29,135 nucleotides of DNA, taken from positions 1-29,135 of the forward strand of contig CAZJXF010000033.1 of the NCBI GenBank assembly GCA_964549995.1, written 5' to 3'. This document shows, piece by piece, positions 15,094-22,723 of this stretch. Source of the DNA: Desulfatirhabdium sp964549995 (GTDB lineage Bacteria; Desulfobacterota; Desulfobacteria; Desulfobacterales; Desulfatirhabdiaceae). The notes under the pieces were generated by a model. It did not search any database and was not told the origin of the DNA. It saw only the letters and a list, made by a program, of their open reading frames with translations. The position numbers and the translations under genes are program-made. Numbering within the stretch: position 1 is the stretch's first letter; every line of letters starts with the position of its first letter.

Positions 15094-17172
15094 ATGCTGG
15101 ATGCCTTGTTCAGACCCAAAAGTGTGGCCATCATCGGGGCCTCCACCAAGGAATTGTCGATCGGAAATCGCATCATCAAGAACCTGATCGACTTCGGTTT
15201 CAAGGGCCCCATCTATCCCATCAACCCGAAAGCCGACGAAATTCGAGGCGTCAAGGCCTATCCGAGCATTTTCGACGTACCCGGACCGATCGATCTTGCC
15301 CATATGGTGATCGCCAGCAAATTCGTGCCTGCGGCCGTCGAGGATTGCGGCAAGAAAGGGATCAAGGCCATCATCATCAATTCGGCCGGATTCACCGAAG
15401 TCGGACCCGAAGGGGCCGCCCTGCAGAAAGACTTTCTGGAGCGGGCCGCCAAATACGGCATCCGGATTCTCGGCCCCAATTGCCAGGGCATCATCAATAC
15501 CGATCCGGAAGTCCGGGCCTACTGCAACTTTACCTTTACCAAGCCCGATCCTGGTTTCATCTCGATCGTAGCTCAGAGCGGCGGCGTCGGGGAGCTGATC
15601 CACCAGGGATTTTCCCAGATGGGCATCGGCACGCGCATCTATGCATCCAACGGCAACGCCAGCGATGTTTCCATCACCGAAATTCTGGATTACCTGGGGA
15701 ACGATTCCGGAACCCGCGTCATCGTGCTGTATCTCGAAAGCCTGAAGGATCCGAAGGCCTTTCTCGAAGTCATGCAGCGGGTGGCATCGCAAAAGATCGT
15801 TCTGGCCATGAAGGCCGGAAGGACGGCCGAGGGCGCCAAGGCCTCCTCGTCCCACACCGGCGGGCTGGCCAAAACGGACATCGCCATCGAACTCATTCTC
15901 CAGAAGTTGGGCATTCTGACGTTCCGGGATGAAGGCGAACTGTGCCAGGCTGCTGCAGCCTTCGCCTCCCAGCCCATCCCTTCGGGGAATCGGGTAGGGA
16001 TCATCACGAACACCGGAGGCCCGGCCGTCATCGCTACCGATGTGCTTGTCGATGAAGGCATGAAGATCCCGACCCTTTCGGAAGCCTCCATCCAGACGCT
16101 CAAAGGAAAATTGTTTCCCGAATCCGCGTTCGAAAATCCGGTGGATGTGCTGGCTACGGCCGATGCCGGCCATTTCCGGGCGGCCATGGACGTGATGATG
16201 GCCGAAGACGGCATCGACTGCCTGTACATCAATTTCGTCACGCCCTTCTTCGTGAACAACGAGGCGGTGGCCCAGCAGATTACAGAGGTGAACCGCCTTC
16301 GCAAAAAGCCCATCGTCTGCAACCTGATGACCGATCCACAGCAATGGAAAGATGTCGTCGAGATCCTGAAGACCGGCGGCGTTCCCTGCTACACCTTTCC
16401 GGGTACGGCAGCCCGGGCATTGGCCGCTCTCAGCCGTTATGCAGCCCTTCGGTCGAAGGACATCGGCAAGCCAAAGACCTTTACGGATGTCGATTCCGGT
16501 AAGGTCGCCGGCATCCTGGGGAAAGCCGCATCGGATGGGAAGACGCTTCTGTCTGCAGCCGATGTGTACGGGATCCTTGAAGCCTACCGCATTCCTTGCG
16601 CCGCCTGGAGGATCGCCGATACAGCGGCGGATGCCGAGGAAGCGGCAAATGCCATCGGATTTCCGGTGGTTCTGAAGGCCGATTCGCCGTCTGTCGTTCA
16701 TAAAAGCGACATGGGTGGTGTAGCCGTGAATCTGAGGGATGGAAAGGCCGTTCGGGAAGCAGCCGAATCGATGGCCAAACGGATCGGGGCAACGGATTTG
16801 CGCTTCTTCATTCAGAAATTCGAGGGCGGGGGACGGGAGGTCATCGTGGGTGCGAAGGCCGAACCGGGGTTGGGGCATATCCTGCTCTTCGGTCTGGGGG
16901 GCATCTATGTCGAAATTCTGAAGGACGTTTCCTTCCGGATCGCTCCTATCACCGAAATCGAAGCCGGAGACATGATCGATTCGCTCAAGGCGGCGGCCCT
17001 GTTGAAGGGCGTGCGGGGTCAGGCGGGCGTCGATCGCTTAAAACTCGCCGATATCCTACTTCGAGTCTCCCAGCTCGTTACCGATTTTCCGCAGATTCAG
17101 GAAATGGACTTGAACCCCGTGATGGCGTTTGCGGACAAAGCCGTTGCGGTGGATGCCCGGATGGTGCTGTAA
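15094..17172 (+). CDS. ADP-forming acyl-CoA synthetase (fused alpha-beta)
   Basis: 692 residues, the full-length fused form. Domain order: CoA-binding Rossmann domain (1-~130, starting LFRPKSVAIIGAS), two succinyl-CoA-ligase-like flavodoxin domains (~145-450) with the phosphorylated His at 254 in SSSHTGGLA, and a C-terminal ATP-grasp domain (~480-690; GFPVVLKADSPSVVHKSDMGGV). GAGGAG sits 9 bases ahead of the ATG, one base after the HgdB-like stop, so the two are coupled. It interconverts acyl-CoA + ADP + Pi with acid + ATP + CoA. In this operon it could recover ATP from the thioester product, or activate the acid. Confidence 0.92.
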   Translation: MLDALFRPKSVAIIGASTKELSIGNRIIKNLIDFGFKGPIYPINPKADEIRGVKAYPSIFDVPGPIDLAHMVIASKFVPAAVEDCGKKGIKAIIINSAGFTEVGPEGAALQKDFLERAAKYGIRILGPNCQGIINTDPEVRAYCNFTFTKPDPGFISIVAQSGGVGELIHQGFSQMGIGTRIYASNGNASDVSITEILDYLGNDSGTRVIVLYLESLKDPKAFLEVMQRVASQKIVLAMKAGRTAEGAKASSSHTGGLAKTDIAIELILQKLGILTFRDEGELCQAAAAFASQPIPSGNRVGIITNTGGPAVIATDVLVDEGMKIPTLSEASIQTLKGKLFPESAFENPVDVLATADAGHFRAAMDVMMAEDGIDCLYINFVTPFFVNNEAVAQQITEVNRLRKKPIVCNLMTDPQQWKDVVEILKTGGVPCYTFPGTAARALAALSRYAALRSKDIGKPKTFTDVDSGKVAGILGKAASDGKTLLSAADVYGILEAYRIPCAAWRIADTAADAEEAANAIGFPVVLKADSPSVVHKSDMGGVAVNLRDGKAVREAAESMAKRIGATDLRFFIQKFEGGGREVIVGAKAEPGLGHILLFGLGGIYVEILKDVSFRIAPITEIEAGDMIDSLKAAALLKGVRGQAGVDRLKLADILLRVSQLVTDFPQIQEMDLNPVMAFADKAVAVDARMVL

Positions 17173-17222
17173 AAACGCCACCATCCGAAAGACGCATTCG
17201 CGGCTTTCATTTATCAGAGCAC

Positions 17223-17247
17223 ATGGGCCGGGTTCTATACCCGGCCC
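17223..17247. terminator. GC-rich hairpin downstream of the acyl-CoA synthetase gene
   Basis: Arms GGGCCGGGT and ACCCGGCCC flank the loop TCTAT. It lies 50 bases after the stop and has no following T-tract, so it could be a transcript-end hairpin for either strand rather than a classical terminator. The rest of 17173-17402 holds no gene I can support. Confidence 0.45.
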
Positions 17248-17402
17248 CATACAGGACGTTTCCTCCGAAAGTCAGATCCTCCTCCTTATTCTCCACGATG
17301 TCGGAGAGAAGGTCGGGGGCAGGGGGCAAAGAAAAAGTTCCTCCCTCTCCCTGCCTCCATTCCTCTTCTCCTTGGGAGCTCAGAAAGCCACAAAGACAAT
17401 CC

Positions 17403-17781
17403 TCACTCCTCTTCAAAACCAAAAGAATCGAATCGAAGGGTATGACAGTTTTCGGTGACATCTCGGATCGTCTTCTCTGTAGCTCCATTCGGCAACTCCG
17501 CCTGGATTTCCAGAGTTACTTCGACCGGTATGGCCCAGGGCGTTGCGGAAGACTGCGTTCCACTGGTCCCACATGACCGTGAGCAGGTTGTGCGTATCCC
17601 AGTTGAGCTCGCCCTTCCTGGTGGCCTTCACGGCCCCGCGGTCTTCGCGAAGTGTCTGCGCCGCCATCTCCTCCCACTGATCTCCGTACACGGCCTGCAG
17701 TTCCCGCTCCACAAAAGGGCGCAACCCCCTGTTGAGCAGCTCAAGCGCGTCACCCACTCTGCCGTGATTGGTTTTAGCCAT
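17403..17781 (-). pseudogene. Remnant of a DUF499 ATPase with N-terminal Swt1-type HEPN domain
   Basis: Residues 1-~85 of the open frame (MAKTNHGRVGDALELLNRGLRPFVEREL.. to ..VFRNALGHT) look like the Swt1-family HEPN domain found at the start of DUF499 ATPases. After that the open frame turns to nonsense. In another minus-strand frame, reading leftward to the TGA at 17403-17405, the DNA instead encodes VEVTLEIQAELPNG..TVTENC-like text ending DSFGFEEE, which resembles the C-terminus of the same protein family. Family members are roughly 1,000 residues, so nearly all of the middle, including the ATPase core, has been deleted with a frame change. The start overlaps the DUF4276 gene by 8 bases, preserving the old operon order. 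Confidence 0.68.
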
Positions 17782-18346
17782 GTTTCACCTCGTCCTCTTC
17801 TCGAAATATCCGCTCTATACCTTCCATCATGACCTGAAAACTGCGGGAGCGATTGCCGTCGCGGCTTAATAATGCGGCCATTTTTCGTGCCCCTGATATT
17901 TTTTGAAATTCGGGAATGAGTTTCACGATTTCCCTGGAGGGTTGACGAATGCTGTCTGGATCACGATAACGAGATTTATGTTTGATTTCTTGCAGCCGGA
18001 CATTCCCGAACGCCCGGGCCATTGCATCAGGCTCACCAAAATACCATGCCTCAAGCTCCTGACAGGCAATTCGAACAAGAGCATTTTGACATCCGCAAGC
18101 ATGACAAAGTTCAATGAGTCTTTGCTTCAGTGCAAAGCAGTCGCCGCCATCATTGTCCCGAACAATGACAAAACGCACCCCCGGCTCTCTCCAGGCGCGA
18201 AGTTTCCGTGGAATACTCTTTTCCAGATCCTGTTTTCCTTCATGCGGTATGCACAGGAAATTGATGTCGGGCAACAATCTTGGCAAAAGGCCGTCCAGCA
18301 GGGTCTTCATCGACCGCTCTTCGAGAAGAAACACGATACGTTTCAT
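17774..18346 (-). CDS. DUF4276 family protein (TOPRIM-like), partner of the AAA ATPase
   Basis: 190 residues, apparently complete. It begins MKRIVFLLEERS, with acidic residues at the end of the first strand, then FVIVRDNDGGDC (Asp64, Asp66) and CQELEAWYFGEP (Glu97, Glu99). These are the features of the DUF4276 family, thought to have a TOPRIM-like nuclease fold. The start shares ATGA with the ATPase stop, so the pair is translationally coupled. An alternative upstream start at 18382 would overlap the ATPase more. ATPase plus TOPRIM nuclease pairs are typical of OLD-like antiphage systems, so a defence role is inferred. Confidence 0.8.
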   Translation of the reverse strand: MKRIVFLLEERSMKTLLDGLLPRLLPDINFLCIPHEGKQDLEKSIPRKLRAWREPGVRFVIVRDNDGGDCFALKQRLIELCHACGCQNALVRIACQELEAWYFGEPDAMARAFGNVRLQEIKHKSRYRDPDSIRQPSREIVKLIPEFQKISGARKMAALLSRDGNRSRSFQVMMEGIERIFREEDEVKHG

Positions 18347-19518
18347 TTCAGCCCCGCCCCTTCGAAGAGCCCTTGCTTCCAAAGCGTTCCGGGCAAATCA
18401 CCTTCGGCAACCAGGTTTCGCAACAGTTCATGTTCGGCCGCACGCCGCACTTCGCTGAATCCATCCTTTTTCACCAGCCAGTAGATTTCTTCCAATTGTG
18501 CCCCATTGATGAAGTCAGGCGAGTGGGTGGAAACAAACACCTGCCCACCCCTCCGGGCGTAGTCTCGGAATTCTTCGATCAGTTCGTAGAGCAGCTCCGG
18601 ATATAACTGATTTTCCGGCTCCTCAACCGCCAGCAGCGGATGCGGTTTCGGATCATACAGTAGGATCAGGTAGGCAAACATTTTGATCGTACCATCAGAA
18701 ACATATCGGGCGATAAAGGGATCCTTGAAACTGCCGTCCTGAAACCGCAGCACCAGACGGCCGTCTTCCGTCGGCTTTGCCTCGACCCTGCTCACGCCGG
18801 GCACGCGCTCTTTCATTGCCTGAAGCACCTTTTCAAAACAATCCGGATGGTTCTCATACAGGTACTGGGCTACCTGGGCGATGTTGTCGCCGCGGGTCGA
18901 AAGGTGTTCCGCATAACCGGCATCGGCGCTGGGTCTGGCATCGCTGATATGGAAATCGGAAATGTGCCAGTTCTCGATCAGGCTTCGAAATTCGGACACG
19001 ACGCGGAATTCCTTGAATTGGCCGAGCCCCTTGATGGCCAGGACGCTTGGATCATCCAGCACATACTCTTTGCGTTCTGCTTCCACACCTTTCTGTCCAT
19101 AGGCCGCCTCGTTGGTGATGGCCGAGCCTTTTCCCCGGGAAAAATCCACAAAATGCCAGGGCTGACCGCATTGTCCACGTCTGAACTTCAGAATTTCCCG
19201 AACCACAACCGGCCGCCCCGCATCCTCTCCGATTTCCAATTGGTACGTTGCCAGCCGTCCGCCGCTTTCACGAAATTTCAACGTGATTCCGATCGGGCCT
19301 GTTTCTCCGCGGCTGACCAGTTCCCTGAAGCCGCCCCTGCGAGTAACCGCTGACACCACGTTCTGCGCCAATGCATCTTTCAAAAAACTGAACACATCGA
19401 AAAGAGTTGACTTGCCCGAGCCATTGGCGCCGACCACAATGCAAAGACGAGGAAGGTCCTTCAGTTCCGCCAGCCGAAACAGACGATAGTTTCGGATTTC
19501 CATACTTTCTATTTGCAT
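18343..19518 (-). CDS. AAA15/OLD-like SMC-type ATPase
   Basis: 391 residues, an ABC/SMC-type ATPase without the coiled coil of true SMC proteins. It has Walker A GANGSGKST (30-38), signature SDGT (274-277), Walker B LLAVEEPE (295-302) and the H-loop STHSPDF (His332). The start at 19518 has AGAGGTG upstream. It is coupled to the DUF4276 gene by a four-base overlap. This two-gene design resembles OLD, Gabija or PARIS systems in principle, but the partner family (DUF4276) differs from those. It is the only gene of this leftward block, with DUF4276, that shows no damage. Confidence 0.87.
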   Translation of the reverse strand: MQIESMEIRNYRLFRLAELKDLPRLCIVVGANGSGKSTLFDVFSFLKDALAQNVVSAVTRRGGFRELVSRGETGPIGITLKFRESGGRLATYQLEIGEDAGRPVVVREILKFRRGQCGQPWHFVDFSRGKGSAITNEAAYGQKGVEAERKEYVLDDPSVLAIKGLGQFKEFRVVSEFRSLIENWHISDFHISDARPSADAGYAEHLSTRGDNIAQVAQYLYENHPDCFEKVLQAMKERVPGVSRVEAKPTEDGRLVLRFQDGSFKDPFIARYVSDGTIKMFAYLILLYDPKPHPLLAVEEPENQLYPELLYELIEEFRDYARRGGQVFVSTHSPDFINGAQLEEIYWLVKKDGFSEVRRAAEHELLRNLVAEGDLPGTLWKQGLFEGAGLK

Positions 19519-19527
19519 GGTTCACCT

Positions 19528-20133
19528 CTATAAAAACAAATCCTGATCTTTGTAGTGTGGTTTGGTCTGGGCCAACCGGGTCAACTCCGGCCAGGCCAGG
19601 ACGAGGCTGTTGTAGGCCAGCGCCTCGCTCGACCAGTTCTTCTTCTCGCAGATTTTATGGAGCCGGTAGGAGAGTTCGCTCGCCATCTCGCCGACTGTGC
19701 CGCCGAGCTTGCGAAGAAGGTCAGCCACGCCGCTTTCGCCGTGCTGTTCGAGCGCGCGAATGAGATGCTGGGTCGCCTCCCATACGTTCAGCCGCTTGTC
19801 CGAGGATGGGTCCCAGTTCTCCGGAAGCTCATCCCGCTTGAGCAGGCGAACCTTTCCTCCGCGTGAAGAGACGATGCCCGCCTGCACAAGGCCATTGACT
19901 GCGGTGTTCTTGGCTCGGGAAAGGGTTTCCGCCACCCCGAACTCGCCTTCCTCCATGCCATGCTATTCGAACCATGCCAGCGCCCAGCGGGTGTCGGCGT
20001 CGAACTCCGCCTCCTGTTCGGCCAGCACTTCGTCAAGGGTTTGGTTGATCAGGGCCAGAGCGGTGCGCACGGTCATGGCGTTGCCGCTCGATTCGACGAC
20101 CTTCGCGTAGCGCGAGAACACGGCCATGCCCGG
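19528..20133 (-). pseudogene. C-terminal remnant of a DUF1156 DNA methyltransferase, with amber codon
   Basis: Reading leftward from GMAVFSRYAKVVESSGNAM through DADTRWALAWFE, TAG, HGMEEGEFGVAETLSRAKNTAVNGL to CEKKNWSSEALAYNSLVLAWPELTRLA, the text matches what I recall of the C-terminal ~200 residues of DUF1156-containing adenine methyltransferases. The TAG at 19963-19965 is in frame between WFE and HGMEEGE, where family members carry a codon such as Gln (CAG), so one base change explains it. The catalytic methyltransferase portion is gone. Upstream, the sequence is fused in frame to an unrelated HTH remnant. Confidence 0.7.
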
Positions 20134-20398
20134 GCCGATGCGACGTATCATGCCCGCTTTTTTCAGGGTGTCGATCTGCTTCTCGACAGCGCGTGACGTA
20201 ATTCCAATCTTCTGTGCGATTTCAGCCGCACTGATGGTCGGTTTGGTTTTGATTAGGCGCAAGATTTTCTCTGAACTTTTCTCCGAACTTTTGAATGGAC
20301 CTTCCGCCGAATCACCCGCAAGTATCAGTTCACCAACCGGCTTTCGGTGAACCGTTGCGATAAACAGGCAGCGGTCATGGTCATCGGTGAAATCAATC
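20131..20398 (-). pseudogene. C-terminal remnant of an AlbA_2-type ATP-binding protein with winged HTH
   Basis: Reading leftward, one frame encodes QIDFTDDHDRCLFIATVHRKP, a linker rich in Ser/Lys, then ILRLIKTKPTISAAEIAQKIG and ITSRAVEKQIDTLKKAGMIRRIGP. This is the winged-helix tail typical of AlbA_2/RecG-like ATP-binding proteins. It has no start of its own and runs straight into the DUF1156 remnant at the shared Gly-Pro. It belongs with the N-terminal piece at 20400-20560 but in a different frame, so part of the middle was deleted. Confidence 0.62.
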
Positions 20399-20699
20399 TG
20401 TTCTTGTCGAAGTATGGCTTGTCAATTCCCTTTGGAATCGTGAGGAGAATGACAACGAGCCCATTGCCAAGTGCCACATTTTCGGTATTCACCGTCAATG
20501 GACTGCGCACCAGGTGACTTGCGGCATTACTGATCAATTGGTTGATCCGTGCAACATCGGCCAATCTGCCCTTGCTGTCCTTATAGATCAGCTCAATCGC
20601 AACCGATCCAATCCAGGATAAGTTGACCACGATGATAAACCCATCCGGCAGAATGCCTTTTACGGTTGCCCCCGGTTTCAGGTCTTCGAGTCGTGCCAT
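20325..20699 (-). pseudogene. Fusion of a helicase N-terminus to an AlbA_2 domain fragment
   Basis: The 124-codon frame begins MARLEDLKPGATVKGILPDG..SVAIELIYKDSKGRLAD, resembling the first ~47 residues of large SNF2-type helicases that accompany DUF499 and DUF1156 genes. It then changes in frame to VARINQLISNAASHLVRSPLTVNTENV..TIPKGIDKPYFDKN, an AlbA_2 (Schlafen-like) segment. After residue 100 the family text continues in another frame (see 20131-20398), and the remaining residues are out-of-frame. The protein is therefore a truncated chimera, not a functional gene. No clear ribosome site was seen. Confidence 0.65.
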
Positions 20700-20959
20700 T
20701 GGGATTCTCGCTATCTAATGTTGAATGATGGAATTTCCGATCCCAAAAAATCATCCGGCTAACGACTCAAAAGGGTGTGGAATGTAGGTTGTAATCGCTT
20801 GCGATGTTTATCAAACTCGTTTCGCATAAAGGTATACATTGAAGACGCCCCCAGAGATCGTTACAGATTTAGGGTACCATCCTGCCAAGGAGTTTTCACC
20901 TATGAAGAAGGCTAAAACAGGGGAAGACGAAAGCCCTTTGCCTTGCGTCTGGATGGTCT

Positions 20960-21685
20960 TCAAGTAGAAGCCAGAATTTGGGCAATATGCCTCACCTGTA
21001 TGTTGGATCCGATCTTCGCCAGCCTGCCCTGAATGTGCAATAGACAACCCATGTCACACCCTACAACGGTATCGGCACCCGTTTTTAGAATGGCGGCAAT
21101 CGTGTCGTCTCCCAAGGCCGTCGAAATTTCAGGATATTTGACGCTGAATGCCCCACCAAAACCGCAACACCGATCTGAATCCTCCATTTCAATGAGTTGA
21201 AGATCCCGTACGTTGGAAAGCAGTATTCTGGGCTGACGTCGAATGCCCAGCGCTCTGGCCAAATGGCAGCTGTCATGGTAGGTTACAACAGCCGGGTATC
21301 GTGCGCCGACATCTTCGATGTGAAGAACATCGACCAGAAATTCCGTGAATTCATACGTTCGTTTACCGATTTCTGCGGCTGCATGGCGTCTTGAAGGATC
21401 GTCAGCAAACAGGATCGGAAAGCCATGTCGAATCATGTGCACACAGGAACCGGATGGACAAACGAGAACATCCGCTTCTTCGAAGGTCTTTAGAAAATGC
21501 TTTGCGACGTCCGCGGCCTGTTTGTGGTAGCCACTGTTGAAAGCGGGCTGACCGCAGCAGGTATGACGTTCAGGGAGAACGACTCGGATCCCCAAACGTT
21601 CCAGCACTTCTATGACCGATGGGTTTGGATCGGGATTCGTGGCTTGCATCAAGCATGGGACTGCTACCGAAACGGTTGTACGCAT
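20960..21685 (-). CDS. LutA/LldE-like CCG-domain iron-sulfur protein
   Basis: 241 residues, the usual length of LldE/LutA. Two CCG (cysteine-rich) domains are visible: HTCCGQPAFNSGY with CPSGSC, and HDSCHLARALG with DRCCGFGGAFSVKYPEIS and a final GCDMGC. These bind iron-sulfur clusters in lactate oxidation complexes (LutABC) and related oxidoreductases. The start at 21685 follows GAAGGGAAG; the extension to 21736 is not conserved. No lutB or lutC lies in the window, so it is an orphan or works with subunits elsewhere. Between it and the defence remnants (20700-20959) I see nothing. Confidence 0.88.
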   Translation of the reverse strand: MRTTVSVAVPCLMQATNPDPNPSVIEVLERLGIRVVLPERHTCCGQPAFNSGYHKQAADVAKHFLKTFEEADVLVCPSGSCVHMIRHGFPILFADDPSRRHAAAEIGKRTYEFTEFLVDVLHIEDVGARYPAVVTYHDSCHLARALGIRRQPRILLSNVRDLQLIEMEDSDRCCGFGGAFSVKYPEISTALGDDTIAAILKTGADTVVGCDMGCLLHIQGRLAKIGSNIQVRHIAQILAST

Positions 21686-21836
21686 GGCATATCTTCCCTT
21701 CAACCAGGTCCATAACGATATCTGATCGTAACCCAAGCGGATACGGTTGGCAAGCTGCCTTTCCTGGAAACCCCTGCAACGAGCTGTTTCTACGGCATGG
21801 GCCTTTGGCGGTACCGCGATGTTCGCCGTGATTCAT

Positions 21837-22146
21837 GATGGCCTCGCAAAAAGTAAGATGCTCTTGTTTAACCCGCAGGAGAGCGGGTGCATTTTGCTTG
21901 CGCAGCGGAAAAACTCAGCAGCCCGATCTCGTAGGATCGGGCGGATGGCCAAGATGGAAACGAAGGTTTTCTGAAAGGCAACATCCGGATTTTCAATCCA
22001 AAACAGATGAAGCGCGTCCGCCCGATCCAACGATCTCCGGCTGCTTCAAACACGTTTCCGCTGCTTCGCAAAACACCACCCGCCCTCCTGCTGGAAGCCC
22101 GGCATTGGAAGGAAATCGGTAAGTGGCGACTTTTTGCGAGCCAATC
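21837..22146. mobile_element. MITE-like foldback element, full-size copy
   Basis: The ends read GATGGCCTCGCAAAAAGT at 21837 and, inverted, GATTGGCTCGCAAAAAGTC at 22146. Flanking six-mers ATTCAT (21831-21836) and ATTCCT (22147-22152) differ by one base, compatible with a target duplication. The two halves are imperfect inverted copies of each other over most of their length: AGCAGGAG.GCGGGTG.. and GGATCGGGCGGA occur in both arms in opposite orientation. No transposase is encoded; short open frames through it are by-products. Confidence 0.72.
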
Positions 22147-22243
22147 ATTCCTAAAATAGAGCGATGATTCCGTAACACCATTCGATGTAAAACGTTATCC
22201 CAATAGTAGAAATGTATCGTTGGTGATCCCCTTTGGGTCTATC
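22147..22243. other. Spacer before the sigma factor operon
   Basis: It contains no gene and no strong promoter that I can defend. The AT-rich stretch AACGTTATCCCAATAGTAGAAATG could carry an ECF-type site, but no consensus is secure. Confidence 0.35.
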
Positions 22244-22714
22244 ATGTCGGCTCTTGAAACGTACTATAGAAATCATCGGCATCGTGTTTACGGCTATCTT
22301 GTCCGATTGAGTTCAGATCCAGAAATGGCTGCGGATGTCACGCAGGAAGCCTTTTTGCGATATGCAACCCGATACGGTACGGATACCATTGAGCCGGCTC
22401 TTCTGTATCGGATTGCCCGGAACCTGGCTTTGGATTGCCTGCGCAAATCCAAGCCCTCGAGCGAGCTGACGGAATCCTGTGCCGAAAACGGAAGCGATCC
22501 GGAAACCGACATGGTCATTCAGGAGGAGTTCCAGCGAATGCTTGCAGCGCTTCAACGACTGAATTCGGAAGATCGAGAAATTCTTTCGCTGGTTTCCGGG
22601 GACGAAGAGCTTCGGTATCGTGACATCGCTGCCATTCTCGGAATCTCGGAAGGAAACGCCCGTATACGGGTTCATCGCGCCCGAATACGGTTGCGCGAAG
22701 AGATGAAGAAATGA
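22244..22714 (+). CDS. ECF-type RNA polymerase sigma factor
   Basis: 156 residues with region 2 (ALETYYRNHRHRVYGYLVRL..DPEMAADVTQEAFLRY, residues ~3-45) and region 4 (LNSEDREILSLV..LRYRDIAAILGISEGNARIRVHRARIRLRE, ~102-153), the minimal group IV layout. ATG 22244 was chosen because region 2 starts right after it; an upstream TTG/GTG pair at 22220-22223 is possible. The Shine-Dalgarno is poor. It is followed nine bases later by a membrane-anchored protein, the usual place of an anti-sigma factor. Confidence 0.9.
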   Translation: MSALETYYRNHRHRVYGYLVRLSSDPEMAADVTQEAFLRYATRYGTDTIEPALLYRIARNLALDCLRKSKPSSELTESCAENGSDPETDMVIQEEFQRMLAALQRLNSEDREILSLVSGDEELRYRDIAAILGISEGNARIRVHRARIRLREEMKK

Positions 22715-22723
22715 GGAGGACCG

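Noticed and set aside
15064..16878. 604-codon minus-strand frame
   Set aside because: Antisense shadow of the ADP-forming acyl-CoA synthetase; no motif and no plausible start.
18343..19518. Calling the ATPase/DUF4276 pair a PARIS or Gabija system
   Set aside because: PARIS uses a DUF4435 effector and Gabija a UvrD-like helicase with a fused ATPase-TOPRIM protein. The partner here has DUF4276 features, so only a general resemblance is claimed.
20811..21047. 78-codon minus-strand frame at the LutA-like 3' end
   Set aside because: Overlaps the intact CCG protein in another frame and shows no family features.
21747..21974. Small open frame through the left arm of the MITE-like element
   Set aside because: Most of the predicted protein is translated repeat DNA, and the same text would appear in every copy; no sign of a gene.
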